Positions 29,848-39,392 of a stretch of 64,000 bases of DNA are shown one piece after another. A program made the position numbers and the translations under genes. Location: positions 62,001-126,000 of the forward strand of contig NZ_FUKN01000014.1 of NCBI RefSeq assembly GCF_900163785.1, read 5' to 3'. Positions within the stretch are counted from its first letter, which is position 1; each line of letters starts with the position of its first letter. Source of the stretch: Psychrobacter sp. JB385 (lineage in GTDB: Bacteria; Pseudomonadota; Gammaproteobacteria; Pseudomonadales; Moraxellaceae). A model generated the notes under the pieces. That model searched no databases. It saw nothing but the letters and a program-made list of their open reading frames with translations, and was not told the DNA's origin.

Positions 29848-30651
29848 ATGACGATGGACACCACGCACCATACCGACAATCGCATCACCTACGAGACGCA
29901 AGGTCACATCTGTCTCATAGGTCTCAATCGTACCAGCAAGCGCAACGCCTTTGACAGCCACATGATTGACCAATTATCCGACGCACTGACCCACTACGAG
30001 CATGACGATGAGTTACGCTGCGTGCTTATCTTTGCACATGGTGAGCACTTTACGGCGGGTCTTGATCTCATGGAATTGCAGGATAAATGGGACAAAGGCG
30101 CATTTGAGTTTGATCATGATCAAATCGATCCATGGGGCATCAGTGGTCAATTGCGCCGCAAACCTGTGGTCGTCGCGGTACAAGGCACTTGCTTTACCGC
30201 TGGTATTGAGCTGATGCTCAACAGTGATGTGGTCATCGCAAGTGACAACTGCAACTTTGCCCAAATGGAAGTGCTGCGCGGTATCATGCCGTTCGGTGGG
30301 GCGACGGTCAGGTTCGTACAAGCCGCAGGATGGCAAAAAGCCATGCCGTATCTGCTCACTGGTAAGCCGTTTGATGCGCAAACGGCGGATCGACTCAATC
30401 TGGTCAGTGAAGTGGTGGAGAATGGCACCGAATACGAGCGCGCACTCACGATTGCCAAAGAAATCTGCCAAGCAGCACCGCTCGGTGTACAAGGTCTACT
30501 ATCGTCAGCACAAGATGTCAGTCGTAGCGGCATCGGCGCGGCACTGGCCAATATTCATAGTTATCTGCCAGATCTGTTTTGTTCAGAAGATGCGCGTGAA
30601 GGTGCGATGGCGATGGTGGAGAGAAGGGACGCTGAGTTTAGGGGGCGTTAG
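29848..30651 (+). CDS. Enoyl-CoA hydratase/isomerase family protein
   Basis: Crotonase-fold enzyme of 267 residues acting on an acyl-CoA. I start at ATG 29848, 7 nt after AAGGA, rather than the upstream GTG. Seen: LNRTSKRNAFDSHMIDQL, the first oxyanion strand GEHFTAGLDLMELQ, VVAVQGTCFTAGIELMLNSD as the second, then MEVLRGIMPFGGATVRF. The usual catalytic Glu pair of ECH is not obvious: GTCFTAGIELM places Glu in the second motif, while the first has LDLMELQ. Such proteins are often annotated crotonase/enoyl-CoA hydratase with unknown substrate. It stands alone, with no beta-oxidation neighbours. Confidence 0.85.
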   Translation: MTMDTTHHTDNRITYETQGHICLIGLNRTSKRNAFDSHMIDQLSDALTHYEHDDELRCVLIFAHGEHFTAGLDLMELQDKWDKGAFEFDHDQIDPWGISGQLRRKPVVVAVQGTCFTAGIELMLNSDVVIASDNCNFAQMEVLRGIMPFGGATVRFVQAAGWQKAMPYLLTGKPFDAQTADRLNLVSEVVENGTEYERALTIAKEICQAAPLGVQGLLSSAQDVSRSGIGAALANIHSYLPDLFCSEDAREGAMAMVERRDAEFRGR

Positions 30652-30662
30652 TTTTGAGAAAT

Positions 30663-30687
30663 GCTTACTTCAAATTTTGAAGTAAGC
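30663..30687. terminator. Hairpin between converging crotonase and HD-GHKL genes
   Basis: GCTTACTTCAA-ATT-TTGAAGTAAGC is an 11-bp perfect stem spanning the HD-GHKL stop codon. No long T run on either side, so it is a weak or Rho-assisted terminator candidate. Confidence 0.5.
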
Positions 30688-33543
30688 GTTGCCGTCATTT
30701 AGTTCTAACAATGCTTCTGCTAAAGAAAACTCTTCTTCATCTTTTACCTCATTATCTATTTGAATATCCCAGTCGAAGTAGTGATATATGACACCAGCTA
30801 ATTCGTCTTTATCAAGCTGAGCTACTAAATCTTCTATATTTTCAAAAGGTGGTAAATTATCTTTTATTTTATTTTCAACTATATACCAATCGCTATTTTC
30901 CCAAATAATTTCAAGGCCTTTTTTAAATGTTACTGGTAAAGCAGCAGGCCCACAAACTTCTTTATAGTGTTTTTTTCTAATAAATAATCTTGAACCTTTT
31001 AAGAATTCGTATAGGATTTCTCCGTAACTATTTTTTTTCTTATTTCCATCTCTTAATTCAAAGAAGTTTCTGACCCACATTAGCCTATCGCTTTTACTAG
31101 ATATATCTGTATGCACATATGAAAAATCTGTAAAAAACTTACTTATTTTCTTTTGGTCGCTTAATAACTTATCACTATAGACAATAAATTGTACTGAATC
31201 AGGTTTAGCTTGCGTAAGATGTTTTTTGTCAAGAAGCATAATACCTCTTTTAGAAAATATTAAATATGATAAGTTGCTTCTATAAAGCCAGCTAGATATA
31301 GACCAACCTAAATATTTAAGATTTATTATTTTATTCGTAATTTTAGTAAAACTTCTAAAATCTGCATCATGAAAATTTTCAAAAAATCTTTTAACAACCT
31401 GTAATGAAATATCTTGTGCTAAGGGTTTTAAAAAATCTAGTTTATCCGATGTTAAATCAGTTCTTTGTATATTTAAAGGTAATTCTCCATTGTTATCGAA
31501 TACAGCTATAGTAGGAGTACTTGGTATTAATAGGGCATCTCTTTGCCAAGGAAGGCACAGATAATCGTTTCTTCGATAACGATAATAATATGAATCTTTT
31601 ACTTCATTTATAAAAATACCATTGCAAATAAGTATTGGTTTTCTTTCATTATTTAGGGAGCTAAATCGTTTTTGCGACCATATAATACTTTTGAAGTTTT
31701 CAGTAGCAATCTCGTACCAACTAGAATTCTTTAAATTATTATTACATTGTGGTACTTTTATTTGTTGAGATAATAATTGTCTCCCTTCATTTTCTGTGAT
31801 TAGCACCCTTCTTAATTTAGGATTTTCTAAACAATACCAATCCCATTTGCGTGTATCTTTGATTAGATAGTTGACAATTTTTTTACTCACTTTTATAGAT
31901 ATTTTGGTACCTATATGACAACTTATGTTCGCAATAGTGACAGATTTGCTGCCTCGACTACATCTAAACTTTAAACCTTCGTTCTTTGGAGATTTTATAT
32001 TCCTTGTTTCGACATTAAGTTCATCACCTAATAAGTATGCCGCTAACAAGCCGATACCAAATCTTCCTGTACGATGGATATCAGAACTACCATCGGTTTC
32101 ATGCGTCTTCTTCCATCTATCGCTATTTCTAAATGAAGCACCTATATTTAGAAAGTAGTTTTCGATAGTATCCAATGTCATACCTATACCGTAATCTTCT
32201 ACGATAACTTCACCATAATTTTCATGCTCAATCACTGAAACACATACATCATAGTCTTCATGATTCTCAAAACTTATATTATTTTTGCTAACTATATCGT
32301 CGCGCTCTAAACAGGCATCGACCGCATTTTGTACTAACTCACGAATACCAATCTCAGGTTTATTACCGTAAAGCGGTGCAATAAGTAGTTCCATCATTTC
32401 GGAATCAGCAGTACGAAATTTAAGTACTTTTGGGATAAAGTCAGGTCTTTTCTTTTTAGTATATTCATTGATATCGTCTAAAGAAGAACGCAAACGGCGA
32501 ATATTGATACCTAGATTAGCCATTTTATCGAATCTGCCATATACTTCACCTAATACTGCCCAAACTCCATCAAGTTCCCTCTGTATATCGCTAAAAAGCC
32601 ATCTCAAGTCTTCAAAAATGAGAGCGTCTTGAGGTTCAGCATCTATAAATAGTGCTTCTGGATCTTCATCAGCATGGTTGATTTCGAGAATAGCATCATG
32701 CTTTTTCCATTCACCTCTTGATATAGGGCTAATCAACGATGTCACATTTAATAGTTGATAAGGCGCTCTAGTTGCTTGCACTTGGATGTAGTCCGAAATA
32801 CGTAATACGGACATCAAGAATGGAACATGGCAATTAAGATGCTCTCTTTTTTTCTTAGTATCAAGAGCATCTACTGCTCGTCGTAGAGACATATTATGAC
32901 TTTTAGCAATAAAACCACACAAATCTAAAAAACGTGGTCTTGGCTCTTCAGCGAGTTTTATCGTTTTACCGGTTACTCCAGGAACACCATTGAAGACGAT
33001 TTCGTGTGCTATTCGAGCATGATGTCTTCTAACAAACTCACCTATCAATAGCTTATGTCTGGTGGAGAGATCAATTTTGCTTTCTGGAATATCTTCTATG
33101 GGTTGAGAATCATTGAATATAGTCTTTAATTTATCTGAGTTAAATCGCTTAGCCTCGGCGATATAGTCAGACCACATAACGCTCCATTTAGGTTCTGCAT
33201 CAACATACCGAGAGTCAATGGGCTTATATTCATCTTTTATTAGGGAGTAGAAACCATCTTCTGTAAGGTGCATAGCGCAATCATGAAGTAATACAGAAAC
33301 TATCATAGCTGATACATCTTCAGGCGTTATAGTGCTCCAGCTTTCATCTGTAATAATACTTTCTGCGGTTGCTAAAACCTCATTCAAATGAGTAAAACTA
33401 TGGTCTGTATATTCGGGGAAAAAAACTGTCGTATTTGCATCTAGCCAAGGTCTAAGGTTATTCACGCTAGTTATAGTAAAAGAGTGGACGTTAGAGTCTT
33501 GTTCCAGTTTTTCTTTCATTCTTGTAGGGATGTTAAGGGACAC
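30670..33543 (-). CDS. HD domain + GHKL (Hsp90-like) ATPase protein, putative defence or stress effector
   Basis: A 957-residue soluble protein. The N-terminal third resembles an HD phosphohydrolase: H48/H52 in TDHSFTHLN, H87-D88 in LLHDCAMH, H174/H175 in RRHHARI and D251 in LRISDYIQ. The middle is a GHKL ATPase: N-box IRELVQNAVDAC (E402, N406, D409), G1 VEDYGIGM (449-455) and G2 GRFGIGLLAAYLLG (from about 493). About 400 C-terminal residues have no family I recognise. GTG start 33543 follows AAGGA by 6 nt. It is much more AT-rich than the crotonase and cupin genes flanking it, pointing to transfer. HD and GHKL domains occur together in predicted bacterial conflict proteins; a defence role is inference. 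No toxin, antitoxin or methylase partner lies beside it. Confidence 0.75.
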   Translation of the reverse strand: MSLNIPTRMKEKLEQDSNVHSFTITSVNNLRPWLDANTTVFFPEYTDHSFTHLNEVLATAESIITDESWSTITPEDVSAMIVSVLLHDCAMHLTEDGFYSLIKDEYKPIDSRYVDAEPKWSVMWSDYIAEAKRFNSDKLKTIFNDSQPIEDIPESKIDLSTRHKLLIGEFVRRHHARIAHEIVFNGVPGVTGKTIKLAEEPRPRFLDLCGFIAKSHNMSLRRAVDALDTKKKREHLNCHVPFLMSVLRISDYIQVQATRAPYQLLNVTSLISPISRGEWKKHDAILEINHADEDPEALFIDAEPQDALIFEDLRWLFSDIQRELDGVWAVLGEVYGRFDKMANLGINIRRLRSSLDDINEYTKKKRPDFIPKVLKFRTADSEMMELLIAPLYGNKPEIGIRELVQNAVDACLERDDIVSKNNISFENHEDYDVCVSVIEHENYGEVIVEDYGIGMTLDTIENYFLNIGASFRNSDRWKKTHETDGSSDIHRTGRFGIGLLAAYLLGDELNVETRNIKSPKNEGLKFRCSRGSKSVTIANISCHIGTKISIKVSKKIVNYLIKDTRKWDWYCLENPKLRRVLITENEGRQLLSQQIKVPQCNNNLKNSSWYEIATENFKSIIWSQKRFSSLNNERKPILICNGIFINEVKDSYYYRYRRNDYLCLPWQRDALLIPSTPTIAVFDNNGELPLNIQRTDLTSDKLDFLKPLAQDISLQVVKRFFENFHDADFRSFTKITNKIINLKYLGWSISSWLYRSNLSYLIFSKRGIMLLDKKHLTQAKPDSVQFIVYSDKLLSDQKKISKFFTDFSYVHTDISSKSDRLMWVRNFFELRDGNKKKNSYGEILYEFLKGSRLFIRKKHYKEVCGPAALPVTFKKGLEIIWENSDWYIVENKIKDNLPPFENIEDLVAQLDKDELAGVIYHYFDWDIQIDNEVKDEEEFSLAEALLELNDGNAYFKI

Positions 33544-33563
33544 AAAAAATCCTTTTCTAATCT

Positions 33564-33569
33564 ATTATA
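33564..33569 (-). promoter_or_regulatory. Possible -10 of the HD-GHKL gene
   Basis: A minus-strand TATAAT lies about 20 bp before the GTG. No good -35 is at 16-18 bp; TTGCTA lies 20 bp upstream, so the promoter may need an activator or be weak. Confidence 0.35.
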
Positions 33570-33672
33570 GGTTGACAATTTTTTATTCTAGCAAAGAGGT
33601 TTTATATTTACTCAAATATTTTTTAGAGTTGGACTTATTTCTACTGAAGTAAGGTTTTGCAGTCAATCACCC

Positions 33673-34170
33673 TCAAACCTCGCCCAAATCTTCTAAATCC
33701 ACATACTCTTTTTTGCCATGGATCGTATACATCTTACGGTCGATCTCTGGATACAGGGTAATATCAATATCAGGTCTACTACCGCCCATTAGATAAGTGG
33801 CATCGGCATCGCTATCATTACGCATCGAATGCGCCGCGCCATGTGCAGGGAAGCCCACAAAGTCGCCAGCGCTTAATTGATATTGCTCATCGCCGAAGCG
33901 CAGCGACAACTCACCTGACAGCACATAAATAAACTCATCGGACTCTTCATGATAGTGATGCGTCGTCGTCTCATCGCCCGCCTCTACACGTACGAGGTGC
34001 AAACCAAATTTGGTCAGACCAACGATATCACTGAGCGACACCGTATGGCGAATGGCGTGTTCATTGAACTGGTGGACGTGTTTGGTTTCGGTGGTATTAT
34101 CGATATCAGATTTGGTTAGGACGTAAGCGTGCGTGTCCGTCTGCGGCTTTTGGTCAGGTAAGGTCATCAT
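33673..34170 (-). CDS. Cupin-domain protein
   Basis: A 165-residue single-domain cupin. The metal-binding motif 1 reads THHYHEESDEFIYVLSGE (about 71-88) and motif 2 GDFVGFPAHGAAHSMRN (about 101-117), with the expected His and Glu ligands. The fold is shared by many sugar isomerases, dioxygenases and unknowns; substrate is not indicated. Start ATG 34170, with ATG 34167 as alternative. No operon partner; upstream is a 316-bp gap to a divergent lyase gene. Confidence 0.85.
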   Translation of the reverse strand: MMTLPDQKPQTDTHAYVLTKSDIDNTTETKHVHQFNEHAIRHTVSLSDIVGLTKFGLHLVRVEAGDETTTHHYHEESDEFIYVLSGELSLRFGDEQYQLSAGDFVGFPAHGAAHSMRNDSDADATYLMGGSRPDIDITLYPEIDRKMYTIHGKKEYVDLEDLGEV

Positions 34171-34486
34171 CTGTCTCCGTGATTGATGTTTTGAGTGTAC
34201 CTCACTATGAGCCAGTCGTGCTAGGTGTCAAACATGGTAAAAAAGAGGTGTCTCAGTCGCACGGCGATATAGTCAATTCACTTTCAAAAGCGATACAAAG
34301 CTGCTGGGATACATGTTACGCAGCCTCTGTCAGCGCAGCCACAGTAAGCAAGTCAAATTTATACTAGTAGCCAATCAAGATTGATGTATCGATTGTATTT
34401 TGAGATGACGATATACCCATAAAGCCATTGGAGATAGCACCATTCATGTTGTACCCTAAGGGATTATTTTTTGTGAGGAGAGGCCT
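34171..34486. other. Cupin-patB gap with a dispersed repeat
   Basis: 316 bp between divergent genes. A short open frame (34179-34367) crosses the repeat copy and is not credible. The 3' part has GAGGAG before the patB start. Confidence 0.6.
34313..34364 (+). repeat. Dispersed palindromic repeat, copy B
   Basis: Core GCAGCCTCTGTCAGCGCAGC then CACAGTAAGCAAG and AAATTTATAC. It is a diverged copy of the element at 59732-59791, with its left arm degraded. Confidence 0.65.
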
Positions 34487-35650
34487 GTGTTATACAACTT
34501 TGATGAAGTCATTGACAGACGGGATACAGGATCGGTCAAATGGCACTATAGCGATGACACGATTCCGCTATGGGTGGCAGATATGGACTTCAAAGCGGCG
34601 TCGCCTATTTTACAGTCGATTAAGCAAGTCACGCAGCATGGCATATTGGGTTATACCAAGCCCACCGAGGCACTATACGACGCGATTATTGACTGGCATG
34701 GCAGTCGTTATGACTTGCAGCTGAATAAAGACAATATCTTGTTTTCACCAGGGGTGGTGCCAAGCCTAGCGCTGATGATGCACGTCTTTACCGAGGTAGG
34801 GGACGCGGTACTGATCAATGATCCCATTTATGCGCCGTTTATGAGTAAGGTTGAGCAAAATAATCGCACGCTTGTGACCTCAGCGCTCAAAGATGTTGAG
34901 GGGCAGTATCGTCTGGATTTGGCTGATATCGAAGCCAAAATCACCCAGCATGACGTCAAGCTGTATTTACTGTGTAATCCGCACAATCCGGGCGGGCGCG
35001 TATGGACGGCTGAGGAGCTTAAAGCGGTTCTAGCCTTGTGCAAAAAATACAATGTCGCCATCGTCAGCGATGAGATTCATCAGGATTTGACCTTGAGCGG
35101 TCACACATTCACGCCGTTTTTGACGCTTGCAACAGGCTATGAGCATAAGGTAGTGAGTCTGACCTCAATGACCAAAACCTTTAATATCGCAGGTATCAAA
35201 GGCTCAATGATATTTGCGAAAGATGACGGACTAATCCAAAAAATCAGTCAGCAGCAGCATTTAAATGATGAGTATGAGCTAAATTTATTTGCTTATACGG
35301 CGATGCGTAGTGCCTATGAGCAAGGTGGCGCATGGCTCACGCAAGCACTTGAATATATTGAGGCCAATATTGAGTTGACCGTGCGATTTTTAGAAACGCA
35401 TCTACCTAATATTAAAATCATGCGTCCAGAAGCGTCTTATTTGATTTGGCTGGATTGCTCTGCGTATGCCAAAGACGACCAAATGCTCTATGACGCATTA
35501 AGAGCCGCCAAGGTTGAGCTAAATGCAGGGATCAAATACGGTCAGGAAGGGCATCTTAAAATGCGTATCAACGTGGCTTGTCCCAAAGCGCTACTGACCG
35601 AAGGGTTAAACCGTATTTATCAAGCGTTGGATAACAGCAGTAAGCATTGA
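34487..35650 (+). CDS. patB: PatB/MalY-type cystathionine beta-lyase (C-S lyase)
   Basis: A fold-type I PLP enzyme that cleaves the C-S bond of cystathionine or related thioethers, releasing homocysteine or thiols plus pyruvate and ammonia. The 387-residue product has the subgroup N-terminus FDEVIDRRDTGSVKWHY and LWVADMDF, then YLLCNPHNPGGRVW, VSDEIHQDLTL (PLP-binding Asp) and the Schiff-base lysine in SMTKTFNIAGIKGS. The C-terminus has a substrate Arg in KMRINVACP. The start is GTG 34487 behind GAGGAG. It stands alone, and MalY-like regulatory function cannot be excluded. Confidence 0.88.
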   Translation: MLYNFDEVIDRRDTGSVKWHYSDDTIPLWVADMDFKAASPILQSIKQVTQHGILGYTKPTEALYDAIIDWHGSRYDLQLNKDNILFSPGVVPSLALMMHVFTEVGDAVLINDPIYAPFMSKVEQNNRTLVTSALKDVEGQYRLDLADIEAKITQHDVKLYLLCNPHNPGGRVWTAEELKAVLALCKKYNVAIVSDEIHQDLTLSGHTFTPFLTLATGYEHKVVSLTSMTKTFNIAGIKGSMIFAKDDGLIQKISQQQHLNDEYELNLFAYTAMRSAYEQGGAWLTQALEYIEANIELTVRFLETHLPNIKIMRPEASYLIWLDCSAYAKDDQMLYDALRAAKVELNAGIKYGQEGHLKMRINVACPKALLTEGLNRIYQALDNSSKH

Positions 35651-35701
35651 TAATGCCAACATGAGAGTTGGGTGCTACCTTTACTTTAGATAAATGAAAG
35701 C

Positions 35702-35735
35702 CATAAAAAAACCCTGCCATGGCAGGGTTTTATGG
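35702..35735. terminator. Bidirectional terminator
   Basis: Palindrome AAAACCCTGCCATGGCAGGG followed by TTTT, with A and T runs outside, between the converging patB and adhesin genes. Confidence 0.88.
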
Positions 35736-35775
35736 TTTTTGATTAAAGGCAATGGTTTCTAATTTTATAATCGGC

Positions 35776-36837
35776 TTATTGAGCAGACTTATAATAGTCA
35801 ACCATCATCGTACCCAACGTGCCGTTTTCATCAATTGTTACTATCTTGACCGTACCCATCTGTGATGCCGTACTGGCATTGACTTGACCCGCATTGCCTA
35901 AGACGACCTGATTTCGATTAGCCGCTTTTGTGCTGTTACCGATAGCGATGCTATTTAAACCGCCCGCCATTGCCATATTACCGATTGCTACAGAAGACTC
36001 GCCTTTTGCCATGGCTGCTTCACCAACGGCAGTGGCACGCATACCACTGGCATCGGCTAGATGACCGAATGCTTGCGCGCGCTCTCCTGTCGCTTTTGAC
36101 TGCCAACCGATAGAGGTTGAGCCTAGACCTGCTGAGTTGGCTTGACCGCCGACCGCAGTGGCGGAATTCATACCCGCTTTGGCTTGGTTACCAATAGCAA
36201 CGGTATCATTCGAGCCACCAGCCATGGCAGCTTCACCAACGGCAGTTGCGCGTACACCACTGGCATCGGCCAGATGACCAAACGCTTGCGCGCGTTCAGC
36301 CGTGGCTTTTGATTGCCAACCGATAGAGGTTGAGCCTAAACCCGCTGCATTGGCTTGACCGCCAACCGCAGTGGCAGAGTTCATACTAGCTTTGGCTTGG
36401 TTACCAACCGCAACCGTATCATTCGAGCCACCAGCCATGGCAGCTTCACCAACAGCAGTTGCACGTACGCCACTGGCATCGGCCAAATGACCAAACGCTT
36501 GCGCGCGTTCAGCCGTGGCTTTTGATTGCCAACCGATAGAGGTTGAGCCTAAACCCGCTGCATTGGCTTGACCGCCAACCGCAGTGGCAGAATTCATACC
36601 AGCTTTGGCTTGGCTACCAACTGCAACGGTATCATTGGTGCCGCCAGCCATTGCTGCATTGCCACAAGCGAGAGCCATTTTGACATTGCTGGTCGCGCCT
36701 AAAATAGTGGTCGCATTGGCATCATTAAGTTGACACTCAGACGCCATAACAGCAGTGGTGCTCAGAGAAGCGGCTGCAACTGCTAGGGCAAGGGTAGTGA
36801 TCTTCAATGTAGAGCGTGGCAAAAAATCCATTTTCAT
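35776..36837 (-). CDS. YadA-head-like repeat protein without membrane anchor
   Basis: A 353-residue secreted protein: signal peptide (about 1-32, ending TTAVMAS) and then YadA-type head repeats of the SxAIGxxAxAxG pattern. Three near-identical 213-bp (71-residue) units are in tandem; the landmark IGWQSKATAERAQAFGHL recurs at 36101, 36314 and 36527. It ends DENGTLGTMMVDYYKSAQ with no coiled-coil stalk or beta-barrel anchor, unlike the paralogue just upstream. Such a product cannot attach itself to the outer membrane; it may be a truncated duplicate, or be secreted by another route. ATG 36837 follows AGGATAAACAACG. Signal peptides of the two genes are clearly related. Confidence 0.8.
   Translation of the reverse strand: MKMDFLPRSTLKITTLALAVAAASLSTTAVMASECQLNDANATTILGATSNVKMALACGNAAMAGGTNDTVAVGSQAKAGMNSATAVGGQANAAGLGSTSIGWQSKATAERAQAFGHLADASGVRATAVGEAAMAGGSNDTVAVGNQAKASMNSATAVGGQANAAGLGSTSIGWQSKATAERAQAFGHLADASGVRATAVGEAAMAGGSNDTVAIGNQAKAGMNSATAVGGQANSAGLGSTSIGWQSKATGERAQAFGHLADASGMRATAVGEAAMAKGESSVAIGNMAMAGGLNSIAIGNSTKAANRNQVVLGNAGQVNASTASQMGTVKIVTIDENGTLGTMMVDYYKSAQ
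35992..36640 (-). repeat. Three tandem 213-bp coding repeats
   Basis: Units are in register at 213 bp with few substitutions between copies, suggesting recent unequal recombination or gene conversion. Boundaries are approximate. Confidence 0.75.
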
Positions 36838-36962
36838 CGTTGTTTATCCTGTATTTTAAAAGCTTTAAGACTTTTGGTTGATTCGATTGGATGTTGAATA
36901 AAATAACGCTTGTCTGTTGCACTCAGCTGAATTTGTGAATGCAACAGACGGTTATCAGTGAT

Positions 36963-39392
36963 TTACCAAGCAAACGTAACGCCGCCACGCGCGCCAACTT
37001 TGCCAGTATCGGCACCAACACCAGCGCCCGCTGAGATGGTCACACTGTCACTTGCTCGTCCAGCAAATGACGCGCTCACAGCAGTGCTGCCATTATAGTA
37101 ACCAGTACCAAATCCCATGGCATATCTTTTACCTGAAGGAATCACAGGGGTTTCCATAGATAGTGCCATGGCGATGCCATCTTCTGCTTCATCTAAGCGA
37201 TCTTCTTGACGATTGTATTGTCTACGCAAGTCGTTGAACTGTTGTGAGGTGGCAAGTGAGTCTATGCTGACACTGGTACCTAGTGTGCCGTTTGCATCAG
37301 TCGTGACGATATTGGTGCCACCTGATTGTGAGGCGGTACTGGCTTGGAGCTGACCTGCATTGCCCAATACGATCTGGTTGTCACCTGCGGCATTTGCGCC
37401 ATTACCGATAGCAATACTGTTGATACCACCCGCTGTTGATTGGTTTCCTAAAGACACAGAGCCAGCGCCTTGTGCTTGAGCCGCTTCACCCACTGCGGTC
37501 GAGCGTACGCCAGTTGCTTTGGCTAAATGACCGAACGCTTGCGCACGTTCTGCTGTTGCAGCGGATTGCCAACCGATAGAGCTTGAACCTAGACCTGCGG
37601 CATTGGCTTGACCGCCAACAGCGGTGGCTGAGTTTTGACCTGCATTGGCCAAGTTACCGATAGCGACTGTATCATTTGTACCGCCAGCAACCGCTTCATT
37701 ACCTAGAGCCACAGAGCGCTCGCCTTGTGCGACGGCCGCTTCACCAACGGCGGTTGAGCGCACGCCTGTGGCAGAAGCTAGATGACCAAAGGCTTGAGCA
37801 CGCTCAGCGCTTGCCGTGGACTGCCAACCCATTGCGGTCGCGCCTGCCTGAGTGGCTTGTGCTTGAGCGCCGATAGCTGTGGACGAGGTGCCAGAAGCAG
37901 TCGTTTGACGCACGCCACTTCTGTCGCCACCTATCGCAACCGCATCCAAACCTGAGGCTACTGATTGATTACCGATAGCGATGGCATTGTCTGAGCTGGC
38001 ATTAGCCGCTTCACCAACGGCAGTTGATCGTACGCCACTGGCATTGGCGAGATGACCAAAGGCTTGTGCGCGTTCGCCTGTTGCTTCTGATTGCCAACCG
38101 ATAGAGGTTGAGCCTAGACCTGCTGCATTGGCTTGTCCACCCACAGCGGTGGCTGAGTTTTGACCTGCATTGGCCAAATTACCAATAGCGACCGTATCGT
38201 TTGTACCACCAGCTGTTGATTGGTTTCCTAAAGCCACAGAGCGCTCGCCTTGTGCAGCAGCATCTTCACCGACGGCAGTTGAGCGAACACCAGACGCACT
38301 GGCTAAATGACCGAATGCTTGGGCACGCTCGGCGGTAGCGGTTGCACGCCAACCGATAGCAGTAGCTCCTGCCGTTTCGCCTGTTGAGGTTAGGTTACCT
38401 GCGTTTAAGTCAGTGCCTGCGGCTACGGTTCCAGTGAAGGCTTCGCCGCCCATTACTGTGGTCGAATTACCATTGGCCTGAGTTTTATTACCGACAGCGA
38501 CCGTATCGTTGGCACCGCCAGCAAAAGCGTCTTCCCCAATTGCGGTAGAACGAACGCCAGACGCACTGGCTAAATGACCGACTGCGGTCGCTCGTTCTGC
38601 GGTTGCGGTTGCGCGCCAACCAATAGCGGTGGCGCCAGGCCCTGTTGCGACGGATTCACCGCCTACTGCCGTCGTTGAATTACCATTTGCATTGGCTGTG
38701 TCACCAATCGCTAATGCATCGATACCGTTGGCAATGGTTTCATTACCAATTGCGGTAGAGAACTCGGTTTGAGCGTCTGCATTTTCACCGATAGCCAGTG
38801 AGCGTTCACCTTGAGCAGTTGCTAAATGGCCAAAGGCTTGTGCACGTTCGGCAGTGGCTGCTGATTGCCAACCGATAGAGGTTGAGCCTAGCCCTGCGGC
38901 GTTGGCTTGACCACCAACCGCCACAGCAGAGTTCATGCCAGCATTGGCTTGGTTGCCGACTGCAACCGTGTCATTGGTACCGCCAGCGGTCGCTGCTTCC
39001 CCAACTGCGGTGGAACGCACACCATTTGCTTGAGCCAAATGACCGAATGCCTGTGCACGTTCGGCAGTGGCTGCTGATTGTCAGCCGATAGCGCTTGAGC
39101 CTAGACCTGATGCAAATGATTGCCCACCAACAGCGGTAGCTGAGTTCTCAAGTGCAAGTGCTAAATCACCAACGGCTACGGTACTATTAGTACCACCAGC
39201 CTCTGCCATCATTCCACAGGCAAGAGCGGTATCGCCATTACTAATGGCTCCCAAGTTTGTTGTGTTACCATTTTCATCAGTAAATTGACATTCAACTGCC
39301 ATGACGGTGGTGGTACTAAGAGAAGCGGCAGCGATTGCAAGGGTGAGGGTACTGATTTTGAGGGCTGAGGGCGATAACAATTCCATTTTCAT
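36963..39392 (-). pseudogene. YadA-like trimeric autotransporter adhesin, interrupted by an in-frame TGA
   Basis: Read through, the gene encodes about 809 residues: signal peptide (MKMELLSPSALKISTLTLAI start, about 1-31), a long head of 14-residue AIG/AVG repeats and a C-terminal anchor (FNDLRRQYNRQEDRLDEAED coiled coil, then four beta strands ending GARGGVTFAW). A TGA at 39081-39083 stops the frame after GLGSSAIG. In every other repeat that position is Trp in GWQSAATAERAQ, so TGG became TGA. Frame is kept on both sides (upstream 103 residues; the rest reopens at an ATG at 39038 without signal peptide). AAAGGATACAAACA precedes ATG 39392. A sequencing error or a suppressed stop is possible. 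Confidence 0.85.

Noticed and set aside
30013..30492. Long minus-strand frame across the crotonase gene
   Set aside because: Mirror of the crotonase coding pattern; sense strand has full family motifs.
35992..36640. Regular repeats as a possible CRISPR array
   Set aside because: Period is 213 bp, the units are coding YadA-type repeats, and there are no unique spacers.
39081..39083. In-frame TGA as selenocysteine
   Set aside because: Position is Trp in all parallel repeats, and no selenocysteine hairpin or reason for it in an adhesin.
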